From positions 691,692-755,691 of the forward strand of contig NC_090168.1 in NCBI RefSeq assembly GCF_017916325.1: a stretch of DNA of 64,000 nucleotides. The letters run 5' to 3'. The stretch is from Leishmania martiniquensis (Eukaryota; Euglenozoa; Kinetoplastea; Trypanosomatida; Trypanosomatidae). The notes beneath the pieces were generated by a model. It worked only from the letters and a program-made list of their open reading frames with translations. It did not search any database and was not told the origin of the DNA. The position numbers and the translations under genes were made by a program. The number at the start of each line of letters is the position of its first letter. The stretch's first letter is position 1. This document shows positions 13,839-24,026 of the stretch, piece by piece.

Positions 13839-15639
13839 GCACTCCAGGCACATAATGAGGCGGTAGCATCCAACAGAGGAAAGGACAACCCCGCGTCGCC
13901 GGGCACACACTGGCGGACGAAAAGGTAGCGGGAGATGAAGAGAAAACAGATCGCCGAGTGCCGGGCCGGAGGGAGAAGGAAAGAGTGGGCGCGCATCCTC
14001 TTTATGCGTCACCATGGCGCTTTACCCTTTCCCAATCCTCTCGCTCTCCGGTGCGGGGCGGGACGGCGTGCGGGTGTGTTTCCTTTTGCAGGTGTCGTTG
14101 CCGTGGCACCTCCCATTTTCTCTCTGAGAGCTCGTCCTCCAACGGCCCCGCGACTCGGCCATCGAAAGCTGAACAGGAGCAAGCTCCCGGCCACAGGCTG
14201 AGCCACAACGCGCCGTTGCCTCACCCCCGCGAAGGGGCGTCTTGTATGTGCATGTGTACGCAGGAGCAGCTGCCCCTCTCGCGCGATTCATTTCACTCCC
14301 CTCCCCCACCACTCCTCTCAACGACCAGAGCCGTGAGAGGGGCACGGCTGCTGTTGTGCGAGCACCACCCGCCTCCACCACCACCACCCCCTTCCTGGCT
14401 GCCCTTGTCACGGATGGCATACATGCCGGACTCCTCAGCGCCGCCTTTTCTCGCCCCTCTCTTTCACGGGCCCCTATCGCCTCCACCTCCTTAGTCTCCA
14501 GCTCCGCCTCCACCCCGCCAGAAATATAATGGCGGCGTCGGGTACGGGCAGGCACGGGCGAGATGAAAGGCAGCGGCGCGAGAGGCAAGCGAAAAGGGAG
14601 GGCGAAGGACTTCGCTGTTTTCTTCGCCCACAACTGCATTGCCGCACACCTGAGGGAGAGCTCGTGAGGGTGACGCTGCGGATGCATGGATAGAAAGAGC
14701 AGCACAAGAGCCGCCAGGTAGTATGCTCATCCTCCCTGCACCCTCCACCCACACACACACACACGCACCTCGCCTCCTTTTCTTCGCGTGATTCTGCTCT
14801 TTTTCTTCCGGGTACCGCGCACTGTCTGTGCCACTGTCGCCGGGCCGCGCAGAAGAGGGGCCGGGCGCGTGAAGAGCGCAATCGGGCGCTTCTTCAATGG
14901 CGGCAGCCCCGTGCCCTTCCTCCTTTTGTGCTCCTTTCGGGTGCTTCCGCCACACCTACGCTGGCGTACAAGAGAGAGTAGAGAGTAGTGCAGAAGCTCC
15001 AAGCGCCGAGAAGAGAAACGCAGCACATTCACATGGGCATGCGCAGGTGCAGACGTGGCGACAGCTGCTTTCTTCCGCGACTCGTAAATCAGTGCCGCGC
15101 ACCGTCAAGCGCCCACGGAGTGGAATAAGGCGAGCAGGAGAATGCAGAAAGGCGAGGCGAGGCAGGTAGACCCATGAGGAGGAGACTGAGAAAGAGCTCC
15201 ACAGATGCCGACGGCCGCAGCCTCTCATCCCCCCTCCCCATGTCCGCCATTCGTTCGAAAACGATCCATATGTGTGCGCGCGTGTCTGCGTGCATTTGCT
15301 GTTTTGCCTGTTTGCTTTCCCCTGGTTGGTTGTGTGTGGCTCACTTTGCGGCTTCGCTTCTGTCCTGGCGAGGTCGTTTCTCTGCCTGCTTGCCACTGCT
15401 TATGAGCACGCGTGTACGCCTCTCTGCTCGCCTTTCTTTTCTCACTGCCACCCACTCCATGAGCTGCTCACTCGCACGCGCCTTCTTCTCTCACTCATGC
15501 TTCCTGTGTGTGCCTCTGGATGGCTATGGGCGTCCCTCTCTGAGGATCCTTGATGGTGTTCGCCCTTCTCGTGCTTTTGTCTGTGCGTGTGCCCGCGCGC
15601 GCATGGTACAGGGATTATGAAGGCAGCCGAGGTCCCGCT
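13839..15639. other. GC-rich mixed-composition spacer
   Basis: Composition changes here from C/T tracts to a balanced GC-rich sequence with purine-rich patches on the + strand (for example 14540-14720 and 14985-15190). Open frames exist on both strands, up to 227 residues on the minus strand at 14022-14705, but they overlap each other, are Arg/Pro/Ser/Ala-rich and show no recognisable domain. I see no supportable gene. Confidence 0.5.
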
Positions 15640-16450
15640 TGCCAAGCTGAGGGCAGTCTGCTCGCAGGAATGGAGGTGGTGAAAGGGGCTTTCTCTGCGC
15701 TTCCTACCTCGCCGTGATTCAGAGCCGCACCCTCTGTTCACGCTAACGCCAAAGCCGTCGCAGCGGGCACGCCACCATAGGGGGAGGCAGCAGCGACCTA
15801 CTCGAAGAGGCGGATCTGCCGCCGACCAGCTCCATAGTGGTGCTGCGCCACACTCGCCTGTACACCCACGTAGCCACGCAAGGGAGCTGACTTGCACATG
15901 CGATGCTGCATGCGTGCATGCCTGATGCCGGCTACGCCACGACGATTCGGCCCGTCTCAGCCGGGTATGCAGACATCGGCTGCGACAGACCCCCGCACAC
16001 GCAAGCCGCCGTCATGGCGTCGGCGGAAATGGAAGGCGAGCACAGCGGGTCTTACGCCCACCCACGCACACACGCCGACAGCGACGTCGTCGTGGAACGG
16101 GCGCCAGGCCCGGATCTCGCCAGCACAGTGCGCGCGCGCTTTCACGCTGAGCCGGCATGGCGCATCGCACCCGGGCACGGCGGGGGGAGGTAGACACTAG
16201 CCCGCCCGCAGGACCGTGTGTGCGGATGTTTGCGGCATCTCGTACACCGGGCCGGGTGGCCTGGTGGTGCGCAGATGCCGCTAGCATGACGAAGCGCACC
16301 AGCGAGTCCCCGGACGCCCGTGAAGCACCGATCGCGCAGCACGTGTCCGACAAAACGGGCGGGGCGGCGCCCGCCAGCCGCGTGGCCTGATCAGACGGTG
16401 TAAGGCTCGCACTAACGGGCGGGGACGCAACCGCGGTGTAGGCAGTGGCA
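15640..16450. other. GC-rich non-coding island abutting the array; possible degenerate retroposon
   Basis: An 0.8-kb island of balanced GC-rich sequence without pyrimidine tracts runs directly up to the first array unit. Part of it (about 15933-15985) resembles the right flank of the array at about 51974-52018: both read GGCTA-GCCACGA, then CGGC, GCCGG, ATGCA and GG with gaps. In Leishmania, islands of this look in intergenic DNA are often degenerate SIDER retroposons, but I cannot confirm that family by eye. A 96-codon ORF at 15903-16193 lies inside it and is not convincing as a gene. Confidence 0.35.
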
Positions 16451-16974
16451 GGCTGGGCCGTGGCTGTCTGCGTCTGTCTGCTGCCGAGCGGGCGCTAGAA
16501 TGGGCACGCCGGAAGGGCCAAAGTCTCACAGGAAGGCGGGGAAGAGAAGCAAGAGAACGGCATGAGCACAATGGATGGAGGGAGGCGTGCCCCTTGCCCT
16601 CTTCTTGCTGTGTCGGGGCGCTGTCGCCCCCTCTGCGCTGCACGCCCTCCGCCCAGCGGCCGAGCGGTGCACAAGCGATGTCCCCACCCCCACCCCCATC
16701 GAGTAAGCCGGCGTGCCTCTTTCGGAGAACGCGCTGCATGTTGAAGGCTGCTCCCTCTCGCGTCGTCGCCTCCGCAACGGCACCTCCCCACCCCCTCCCT
16801 CTCTCTCCCTCCCTACGGACGGTCCGAGCGTGTCTGCGCGCGCTCGCGCATGACAACGCATCAACGGATGCGGTGCATATCGCCCTGGGGTGGCGCGGGA
16901 AACCTGCACAACTCCAGTGACACTCACACGCACACGCACGCTGTGCCACTCTAAATCTTCCTTTCCTCGCCGCC

Positions 16975-16976
16975 AG
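16975..16976 (+). promoter_or_regulatory. Predicted spliced-leader acceptor AG, lipase unit 1
   Basis: AG following a C/T-rich tract (TCTTCCTTTCCTCGCCGCC). It leaves a 127-nt 5' UTR with no upstream ATG. A stronger-looking tract ends near 16815, but an AG just after it would put several ATGs ahead of the lipase start, so this later AG is preferred. Confidence 0.45.
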
Positions 16977-17103
16977 TCCCCTTCGATCGTCCCCGCGCGC
17001 GCCCGGCCTCCACCGCCGTCAACGCAGCCACCGTCGCTTCCGCTGGGCACCCACTCGCCCTGACTTCGGCCACTCTGCTTTGCTCACGAGCCGTGTGGCG
17101 AGG

Positions 17104-18117
17104 ATGAGCCGCTTTCTCATTGCAGCCACCGTGGTTGCGGCGCTGCTGCTGTCCACTGTTACGCATGCCGAGCAGCAGGTGGCGCCGTACCGCTACTCGG
17201 AGGCCTACCGCAGCCATAACTACGCACGAGCGAGTCACTGCTCGGCGTCCAGCCTGAGCAGTTGGTCGTGCGGGCCCATCTGCGATAAGATTCCCGGCTT
17301 TCAGTTCTACACGACCGTTGGCGACTCCTGGTACGACACCTTCGGCTTCATTGGCGTGGACCACACCAATAAGCAGATCGTCGTCGCCTTCCGCGGAAGC
17401 GTTACTGTGATGAACTGGGTACAAGATTTAGTCTTCACCTTCGTAGACTACGTCATTCACAGCAGCTGCCGCAGATGCCGGGTGCACAAGGGGTTCCTCG
17501 CGTCTTACCTCTCTGTGCGGTCGCAGGTGAAGGCCGCCGTGACGACACTCCTGTCCCGGCACCCTGGCTACCAGGTGCTCGCCGCGGGTCACTCGCTCGG
17601 CGGCGCTCTCGCCGTACACGCCGCGGTGGACCTGCAGGTCCTTCTGGACAGTATGGCGGGGCCCACCGCACCCGTCGCGCTCTACACCCTTGGCGCCCCG
17701 CGCGTCGGCAACCCGAGCTTCGCGAAGTGGACGGCGCAAATCCTGGCCCGCGGCCCGCACTATCGCCTCACCCACTGCCGAGACCCCGTGCCTCACATGC
17801 CCCCGATGAGCTTTGGCTTCCTCCACGCGCCATCGGAAGTGTTCTATCGCACGAGGTCCAACAGCAGCATGCGCATGTGCAACGACAGCCCGGTGAAAGA
17901 GTCGAGCAAGTGCAGCAACAGTATGTTCGCCGTTTCGTTCACGGACCATCTCAAGTACTTCGGTGAAGACGCGGACTGCTCGTGCCGCAACTGCCGGAGC
18001 GCAGCGCTCAAGTCTGTCGAAGTTGAGCCCAAACTGCCGAAGTGGCTGTACGCCCGCCTGGCGTGGGAGCAGATGAAGATGAGCACTGGTATCCTAAACG
18101 CAACGACTCTCGAGTGA
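17104..18117 (+). CDS. Secretory class 3 lipase, array copy 1
   Basis: A 337-residue protein of the fungal-type class 3 triacylglycerol lipase family (alpha/beta hydrolase), which hydrolyses ester bonds of acylglycerols. Residues 1-22 form a signal peptide (hydrophobic core at about 5-18, likely cleavage after THA), so it should enter the secretory pathway. Visible motifs are FRGS (96-99, oxyanion-side strand), the nucleophile elbow GHSLGG with Ser164, GAPRVGN (197-203), the acid in CRDPVPHMPP (Asp227) and DHLKYFG (His282), giving a complete Ser-Asp-His triad. Eleven Cys residues (46, 56, 60, 122, 125, 225, 259, 270, 292, 294, 297) suggest disulfides. N-glycosylation sequons lie at N253, N260 and N332. 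The ATG at 17104 is used; the upstream in-frame TTG at 17080 is not a eukaryotic start. Secretory lipases of this type are known from Leishmania donovani (LdLip3), and this is probably an orthologue or close paralogue. All six copies encode the same protein. Confidence 0.93.
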   Translation: MSRFLIAATVVAALLLSTVTHAEQQVAPYRYSEAYRSHNYARASHCSASSLSSWSCGPICDKIPGFQFYTTVGDSWYDTFGFIGVDHTNKQIVVAFRGSVTVMNWVQDLVFTFVDYVIHSSCRRCRVHKGFLASYLSVRSQVKAAVTTLLSRHPGYQVLAAGHSLGGALAVHAAVDLQVLLDSMAGPTAPVALYTLGAPRVGNPSFAKWTAQILARGPHYRLTHCRDPVPHMPPMSFGFLHAPSEVFYRTRSNSSMRMCNDSPVKESSKCSNSMFAVSFTDHLKYFGEDADCSCRNCRSAALKSVEVEPKLPKWLYARLAWEQMKMSTGILNATTLE

Positions 18118-19242
18118 GGAGCGTGGAACGCCCTATTACGGGGAAGCGGTGAGGTGCAGGTGAGCGAGCAGCAAAGGCGAACGCAACGAGAAGGCTGAAA
18201 TCGGGGGAGGGGGCATGGGGCGCAGAAATGCTCTGATGCACAAGAGCGAGGCAATGTCGAGAGAACAGTCGCCTCCCCCTCCCCCCACCCGAGCGATTGG
18301 CGGTGTTCTGTTTGCGTGTATCGGCTCATTGCGCCTCCCACTTTCCCCCACTCCCCCACTGTGTGTGATCGGCTGCCTCGTCTTTTTCTTTTTGCTTTCA
18401 CTCTCCCCTTTGCGTCGCCTTGTGCGATTCGGGTTACTTTGCACGCCTCCCTTTCTTCTTGCATCTGTGCCGCCGCGCAGCTGCTCCGCCCTTGATGCCC
18501 CCGCCTGCTTGTGTGCTATTCCCGGCATCGGCTCAATCGATTTCGGCGAATGCAGCAGTGCGGGCCAAGAAGGGAAAGGACCAAGCGAATGTAAAGGTGA
18601 TACGTGGGTGAGCAAGGGGACTGTGAGCTTTCCTGCAGCCGTGCCGATCGCGTTCTCTTGCCCTCTCTAACGCTGTTGTATATGTGTGTGTGTGTCATTG
18701 TGTGTGTGTTGTTTTCTTGATTCTTTTTCGCTTGGCTCTCCCCTCCCCACCCCTTCTCTTCCGTAACATTACCCTTTGTTGTTGACGCTCTTTTTCTCTT
18801 CTCTTTGCCTTTTGTTCCCCCTCCCGGGCGTACGTATGTGTGTGTGTGCGTGTGTGCGTGCATGGGAGGATGCGTCGAGCGCCGTGGAAAAGGAGGGATG
18901 TGCTCGCGGGCGTCCTCTATCCTTCTTTTCTGCTCGGATTCCCTTTGCCTCTTTCCGTTGCTGGCTGGGCCGCGTGCCGTTCGCTGCCTCCTTCGCTCTA
19001 CTTCTCTCTGTGCTCGCATCGCATTAGATCCACGGCCCTGCGCCTGCTCTCGCTTTGGCTTTCCTTCTCCTGTGTCGCTTGTCGCGCTCCCTTTTCGCTC
19101 TGCTCTCCTGGAAGGCCTCCATTAAAGAGTAGGGGGGCTCTCAGCGCTCGGGATCCCACGGGTCCTGCCCCACCACCACCACCACACACGCACACACTCT
19201 GTGTGTGAGAACGCCGAGCAGCTGCTCACCGCTACCTCCTAT

Positions 19243-19795
19243 CCCTGCCCATGCGGAGCCACCTCTGGGGGTGACAGGGTCCAGAGTCGACGGCGTTGCG
19301 TCGCAGCAGCGTGCGACGACGCGCGGGTTTGTGTCGTCCACGCGGTCGACAAAATGCCGGCGTGGCTCGAAGGTGTCTCTCCGCCGGCCGTCACTCTGCC
19401 TTCTGCTGTGCGAGGCCTGCGCCTTCCCGAGGGACGTGCCACGTGGGCGCCGGTATGGTGAGGGGGGCGACTGTGGGGTGTGGCGTACGGAACGGGCGGG
19501 CGGGCCGATTTTGAGGGAATGGCTGCTCTGAGGTGGCTGAGTCCGCATGGCTGTGGCACGCGTCTACGGCTGCTTCGCAAACCGCCCGGCGATGGGCATG
19601 TGACTGGCCAGGGAGAGTGGAGCTTAGCGTATGCTCTACGGCGGAATGAGCACGCTGAAAGGGGGGCTTTTAGGTAAAGGCTCGCCGCACTGAAGAGGGA
19701 CGAGGAAGGAGGTTGCGCGCACGCTCCGGAGCATCTGCGTCGGGTCCCTGCGTGCGCCCTGCCAAATACGAGGAGGCTCTGTGCTAGTCGCTCCG
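19243..19795 (+). mobile_element. SIDER-like degenerate retroposon candidate, unit 1
   Basis: The island opens with a nested hairpin: CCCTG (19243-19247) pairs with CAGGG (19275-19279) and, inside it, CACC (19260-19263) pairs with GGTG (19270-19273). Order and sequence (CCCTG, GCCACCTC, GGTG, CAGGGTC) resemble, from memory, the 77-nt signature at the 5' end of trypanosomatid ingi/L1Tc-related retroposons, whose degenerate relatives (SIDER) lie in Leishmania 3' UTRs. About 550 bp of balanced GC-rich sequence follows, the usual SIDER size, in sharp contrast to the C/T tracts around it. The 3' limit is approximate. Family knowledge: SIDER2 copies can destabilise or translationally control the mRNA that carries them. 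The assignment is inference from pattern. Confidence 0.5.
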
Positions 19796-21016
19796 CTGCA
19801 TCCCCCCTCTCTGTTGTCCTGCAGAGGTTGATGTGAGCGTGTGCGTGTCGAGGAGGAAGGGCGTGTAAGTCCTCTCTCGGCCACGCCGTCGCTGCAGGAA
19901 AGCTGAGGGGAGAAGCGGCATTAAGGCACGGATGTATTCTGATCCTTTCTTTCTTTTTCTGTGTCCTCCCCCTCCCTCCCCTTTTCCTGCGCAACGAAAC
20001 CATCGGCAAATGAAAATCCAATGCGAATGTTTCTTCTCGTGCGTGTTTGTGTTCGATTCAACTCTTACTTCCTCGATTCCCTGGGCTGATGCACTGCGTG
20101 ATCGTGTGTGTCTGTACATGTATATGTCAACTGCGGTGGTGAGAGGTTTGTTCCCGCCTGCTTTAGCGTGCTCGTCTTCGCCTTTCTCCTTTGGCTGTCT
20201 GCCCGCCTGCCGGTACACCTCCCATTTCCTTCCGCGCGTACGCCCCGTGGCTGGCATGCCGTGTCGCTCTCGCTCTCTCCCCTTCGCTCGCACCCAATCC
20301 CTTCTCGGCAGCCTTCATTTGCCGCTTGCAACGCGCATGTAGTGTCCACTGGGGTCTGAGGGGAGCTCCGCTGCGCTTGTGGGCCACTCATCTCTGAAAC
20401 GCGAGCGCACCGCAGCTTTGCCGATCTCGGCCCGTGGACAGGACTGCGGGTAAGCTGAGAGGGGAGGGGTGTATAGGGGATGGAGGTGGGGCGCAGAAGC
20501 GGCTGAGCAGCGGCAGGTCGGGCACATGCACACAAGGCGTGCTAAGTGAGACATGTGGAAGTGGGGCAGGGGCAAAGAGTGTGGCGAGGGCCCCGGTCGG
20601 ATCGTACCGCTCCCTGTGCTGCCCCCGTCTCTTTGCCGCGCACTTGGAAAGAACGCCCGCAACACTTGTCGCGTACCTCTCATTTCTGCTGCGTCTCTGC
20701 GTGTCCGCCCCCAATGCTTGAACCCGCGTCGATTCCTGCTGGTGCCCAGGAGCAGTGGAAGCGGACGCGAAAAGGTGCGGCGAATGCTTTGCTAAAGTGT
20801 CTTGGGTGGGCAACAGCCACAGCGAAAGGCATCGAGAGAGCGCGCTGGACAACTGGAATCGCCTTTTCTTTTTCTTCCACGGCAGCACTATGGCACGTAT
20901 AAGGCGTCGAAGCAGCTATTCAGGTGCCCTTTTGTTTTGGTACGTGTACGCGTGTGCTTTCTTTTCTGTTCGTTTTTGTCCCAGCACGTGACGGGCTGTC
21001 GCAGGCAGAGCCCCCA

Positions 21017-21038
21017 CACCGACGCCAACACGTCGGTG
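21017..21038 (+). other. Perfect 8-bp hairpin in lipase 3' spacer (unit 1)
   Basis: CACCGACG (21017-21024), loop CCAACA, CGTCGGTG (21031-21038). The same hairpin occurs in every unit, for example at 26924-26945 in unit 2. No T-run follows it, so it is not a bacterial-style terminator. An RNA element in the 3' UTR is possible. Confidence 0.5.
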
Positions 21039-22883
21039 CTTTCTCCGACCATCTCTCCTTTTGTCTCTCACACACCCTCACCGTCTCACTCATTTTATGT
21101 TTGCGCTCGCTCCCTCGGTTGTACTTTTCCTCTTCATTGAGCCCCGTCTGGTGGCACACAAGCCTGCCGTCCCCCTGTGGTCTGCGCGGTTTTCTCTCCC
21201 TTCATCCCTCGCCGCTCTGTGCATCTCTTCCAGCGCCCGGCACATCCCCCACCTGTGGCCGCCTCTCAGTGCGGATGGCGCACATCGAAGATGGAGAGGT
21301 CTCGCCTATTCGTTTATCTTCATGACGTAAAGCAGACGCTCAACGGAAAGAGGCGACCGATGCGATGAGCGTACGCTTTGGCAAGGCGCGCACGCGCTCA
21401 CGCTGCGGCAGGAGTGAAAGGGAGCAGACTCCATTGCTTCCGGCTCCGCTCCTCAGTGTGTGCGGGCGTGCGAGTACGCTCCGACTTCCTCGGCAGCGTC
21501 TTCTGCGTCTCCCCCTCCCCCTCCCTTTCCCTCTCCCTCATATTTTCGTTCCGATACGTTCGTTAGCCGAGTCGATTTCTTCCGCATTCTTTTCTTCGCT
21601 TGTTCGATCGATTTCTGTGTGTATATGTGTGTATTTGAGTACGTGAACGTCTCGTCACGTCTCGTTGCAGCTCTCGTTGCGGCACGCTTCCACAGGAAAT
21701 ATGCACGCTCATCGCTTCTACGCCGAAAGCGCCTCTCGCTCTCGCGCATTTTTGTGCCGTCATTCCGATATCAAACGGTTTGAGGAAGGCACCTCTCCCC
21801 AAGATGGTGCGGGTCAGCTCTCTGTGCGCTTTTCGTCACCCCCTCCCCCTCCTTGTTTTCCGCACACGCACACACAGCTGTGGAGAGAGGCGGCACGCGC
21901 ACGCAGTGATCCGCTTCGTGTGTTTGCCTGCTTCGCATGTGATCGATATTGCTTCCGTTTCGCCACCCACACATTCACACGTCGTCGTTGAGGATAGCTT
22001 GCGCAGCGCAACGCAGGGGGCCGCCGCACGCGACGCGCTCGCTCCTCCTCTCTTTCTCTGAGTTTTCTCTTCCTTCTCTCCGTTTTTCTTCTTCTTCTCC
22101 CCCCCCCGGCCACGAAATATATATGTGTGAATGCGTGTGCCTGTGCAAAGGCACCCCCCAGGTATGTGTGCGCGCACGCATATTTGCGGGGATGTGTCGA
22201 GAGTCTGTCTGGTGAGGCCGGCGGATCGATGGAGATCGCAGACGCGCCTGTTTTGGTGCGCGTGGCTGTAAGCGTCTCGCTGTGTCTCCGTTCTTTTCTG
22301 TTCTGCGCACGCCGACACGGCAAACGGGAGATTATGGGTAACCGAAAACATGCAGCGGGAGGCTGGGCCGTGGCTGTCTGCGTCTGTCTGCTGCCGAGCG
22401 GGCGCTAGAATGGGCACGCCGGAAGGGCCAAAGTCTCACAGGAAGGCGGGGAAGAGAAGCAAGAGAACGGCATGAGCACAATGGATGGAGGGAGGCGTGC
22501 CCCTTGCCCTCTTCTTGCTGTGTCGGGGCGCTGTCGCCCCCTCTGCGCTGCACGCCCTCCGCCCAGCGGCCGAGCGGTGCACAAGCGATGTCCCCACCCC
22601 CACCCCCATCGAGTAAGCCGGCGTGCCTCTTTCGGAGAACGCGCTGCATGTTGAAGGCTGCTCCCTCTCGCGTCGTCGCCTCCGCAACGGCACCTCCCCA
22701 CCCCTCCCTCTCTCTCCCTCCCTACGGACGGTCCGAGCGTGTCTGCGCGCGCTCGCGCATGACAACGCATCAACGGATGCGGTGCATATCGCCCTGGGGT
22801 GGCGCGGGAAACCTGCACAACTCCAGTGACACTCACACGCACACGCACGCTGTGCCACTCTAAATCTTCCTTTCCTCGCCGCC

Positions 22884-22885
22884 AG
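22884..22885 (+). promoter_or_regulatory. Predicted spliced-leader acceptor AG, lipase unit 2
   Basis: Same context as in unit 1, 127 nt of ATG-free leader before the start codon. Confidence 0.45.
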
Positions 22886-23012
22886 TCCCCTTCGATCGTC
22901 CCCGCGCGCGCCCGGCCTCCACCGCCGTCAACGCAGCCACCGTCGCTTCCGCTGGGCACCCACTCGCCCTGACTTCGGCCACTCTGCTTTGCTCACGAGC
23001 CGTGTGGCGAGG

Positions 23013-24026
23013 ATGAGCCGCTTTCTCATTGCAGCCACCGTGGTTGCGGCGCTGCTGCTGTCCACTGTTACGCATGCCGAGCAGCAGGTGGCGCCGTACC
23101 GCTACTCGGAGGCCTACCGCAGCCATAACTACGCACGAGCGAGTCACTGCTCGGCGTCCAGCCTGAGCAGTTGGTCGTGCGGGCCCATCTGCGATAAGAT
23201 TCCCGGCTTTCAGTTCTACACGACCGTTGGCGACTCCTGGTACGACACCTTCGGCTTCATTGGCGTGGACCACACCAATAAGCAGATCGTCGTCGCCTTC
23301 CGCGGAAGCGTTACTGTGATGAACTGGGTACAAGATTTAGTCTTCACCTTCGTAGACTACGTCATTCACAGCAGCTGCCGCAGATGCCGGGTGCACAAGG
23401 GGTTCCTCGCGTCTTACCTCTCTGTGCGGTCGCAGGTGAAGGCCGCCGTGACGACACTCCTGTCCCGGCACCCTGGCTACCAGGTGCTCGCCGCGGGTCA
23501 CTCGCTCGGCGGCGCTCTCGCCGTACACGCCGCGGTGGACCTGCAGGTCCTTCTGGACAGTATGGCGGGGCCCACCGCACCCGTCGCGCTCTACACCCTT
23601 GGCGCCCCGCGCGTCGGCAACCCGAGCTTCGCGAAGTGGACGGCGCAAATCCTGGCCCGCGGCCCGCACTATCGCCTCACCCACTGCCGAGACCCCGTGC
23701 CTCACATGCCCCCGATGAGCTTTGGCTTCCTCCACGCGCCATCGGAAGTGTTCTATCGCACGAGGTCCAACAGCAGCATGCGCATGTGCAACGACAGCCC
23801 GGTGAAAGAGTCGAGCAAGTGCAGCAACAGTATGTTCGCCGTTTCGTTCACGGACCATCTCAAGTACTTCGGTGAAGACGCGGACTGCTCGTGCCGCAAC
23901 TGCCGGAGCGCAGCGCTCAAGTCTGTCGAAGTTGAGCCCAAACTGCCGAAGTGGCTGTACGCCCGCCTGGCGTGGGAGCAGATGAAGATGAGCACTGGTA
24001 TCCTAAACGCAACGACTCTCGAGTGA
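23013..24026 (+). CDS. Secretory class 3 lipase, array copy 2
   Basis: 337 residues, predicted protein identical to copy 1: signal peptide 1-22, FRGS at 96-99, GHSLGG with Ser164, Asp227 and His282 triad, eleven Cys. Start ATG chosen over the in-frame TTG at 22989. The intact triad and lack of frame damage make it a functional copy as far as sequence can show. The unit differs from unit 1 only in spacer homopolymers, for example one C fewer in the leader tract near 22703 and a shorter C tract near 24186. Confidence 0.92.
   Translation: MSRFLIAATVVAALLLSTVTHAEQQVAPYRYSEAYRSHNYARASHCSASSLSSWSCGPICDKIPGFQFYTTVGDSWYDTFGFIGVDHTNKQIVVAFRGSVTVMNWVQDLVFTFVDYVIHSSCRRCRVHKGFLASYLSVRSQVKAAVTTLLSRHPGYQVLAAGHSLGGALAVHAAVDLQVLLDSMAGPTAPVALYTLGAPRVGNPSFAKWTAQILARGPHYRLTHCRDPVPHMPPMSFGFLHAPSEVFYRTRSNSSMRMCNDSPVKESSKCSNSMFAVSFTDHLKYFGEDADCSCRNCRSAALKSVEVEPKLPKWLYARLAWEQMKMSTGILNATTLE

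Larger units (their letters stand above)
18118..22884. other. Lipase 3' spacer (unit 1, representative of all units)
   Basis: From the lipase stop to the next predicted acceptor there are about 4.8 kb without a supportable gene. In order: purine-rich 3' UTR start (18118-18250), C/T-rich tracts with TG runs near 18680 and 18835, the SIDER-like island at about 19243-19795, pyrimidine-rich sequence, a second purine/GC-rich island at about 20340-20870, a perfect 8-bp hairpin at 21017-21038, more C/T tracts and the leader of the next unit. A 260-codon minus-strand ORF (19239-20021) lies over the SIDER-like island. It is kept in the other units but has no domain and changes its N-terminus with a homopolymer indel in unit 2 (25147-25968), so it is left out. 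Confidence 0.6.

Noticed and set aside
13958..14705. Overlapping ORFs on both strands (178 and 227 codons)
   Set aside because: Mutually overlapping, Pro/Ser/Arg-rich, with no domain and no clean acceptor-ATG arrangement.
17080..17103. N-terminal extension of eight residues on the lipase
   Set aside because: It would start at TTG, not used as a start in kinetoplastid nuclear genes. The ATG at 17104 gives a canonical signal peptide.
17428..17949. Long minus-strand and +2 frames over the lipase CDS
   Set aside because: Shadow frames of a GC-rich coding sequence; the lipase frame explains the region fully.
19239..20021. 260-codon minus-strand ORF, present in the array units
   Set aside because: Opposite to all genes, Arg/Ser/Pro-rich, no domain, and its N-terminus changes with a single homopolymer indel in unit 2. 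Its conservation follows from the units being identical.
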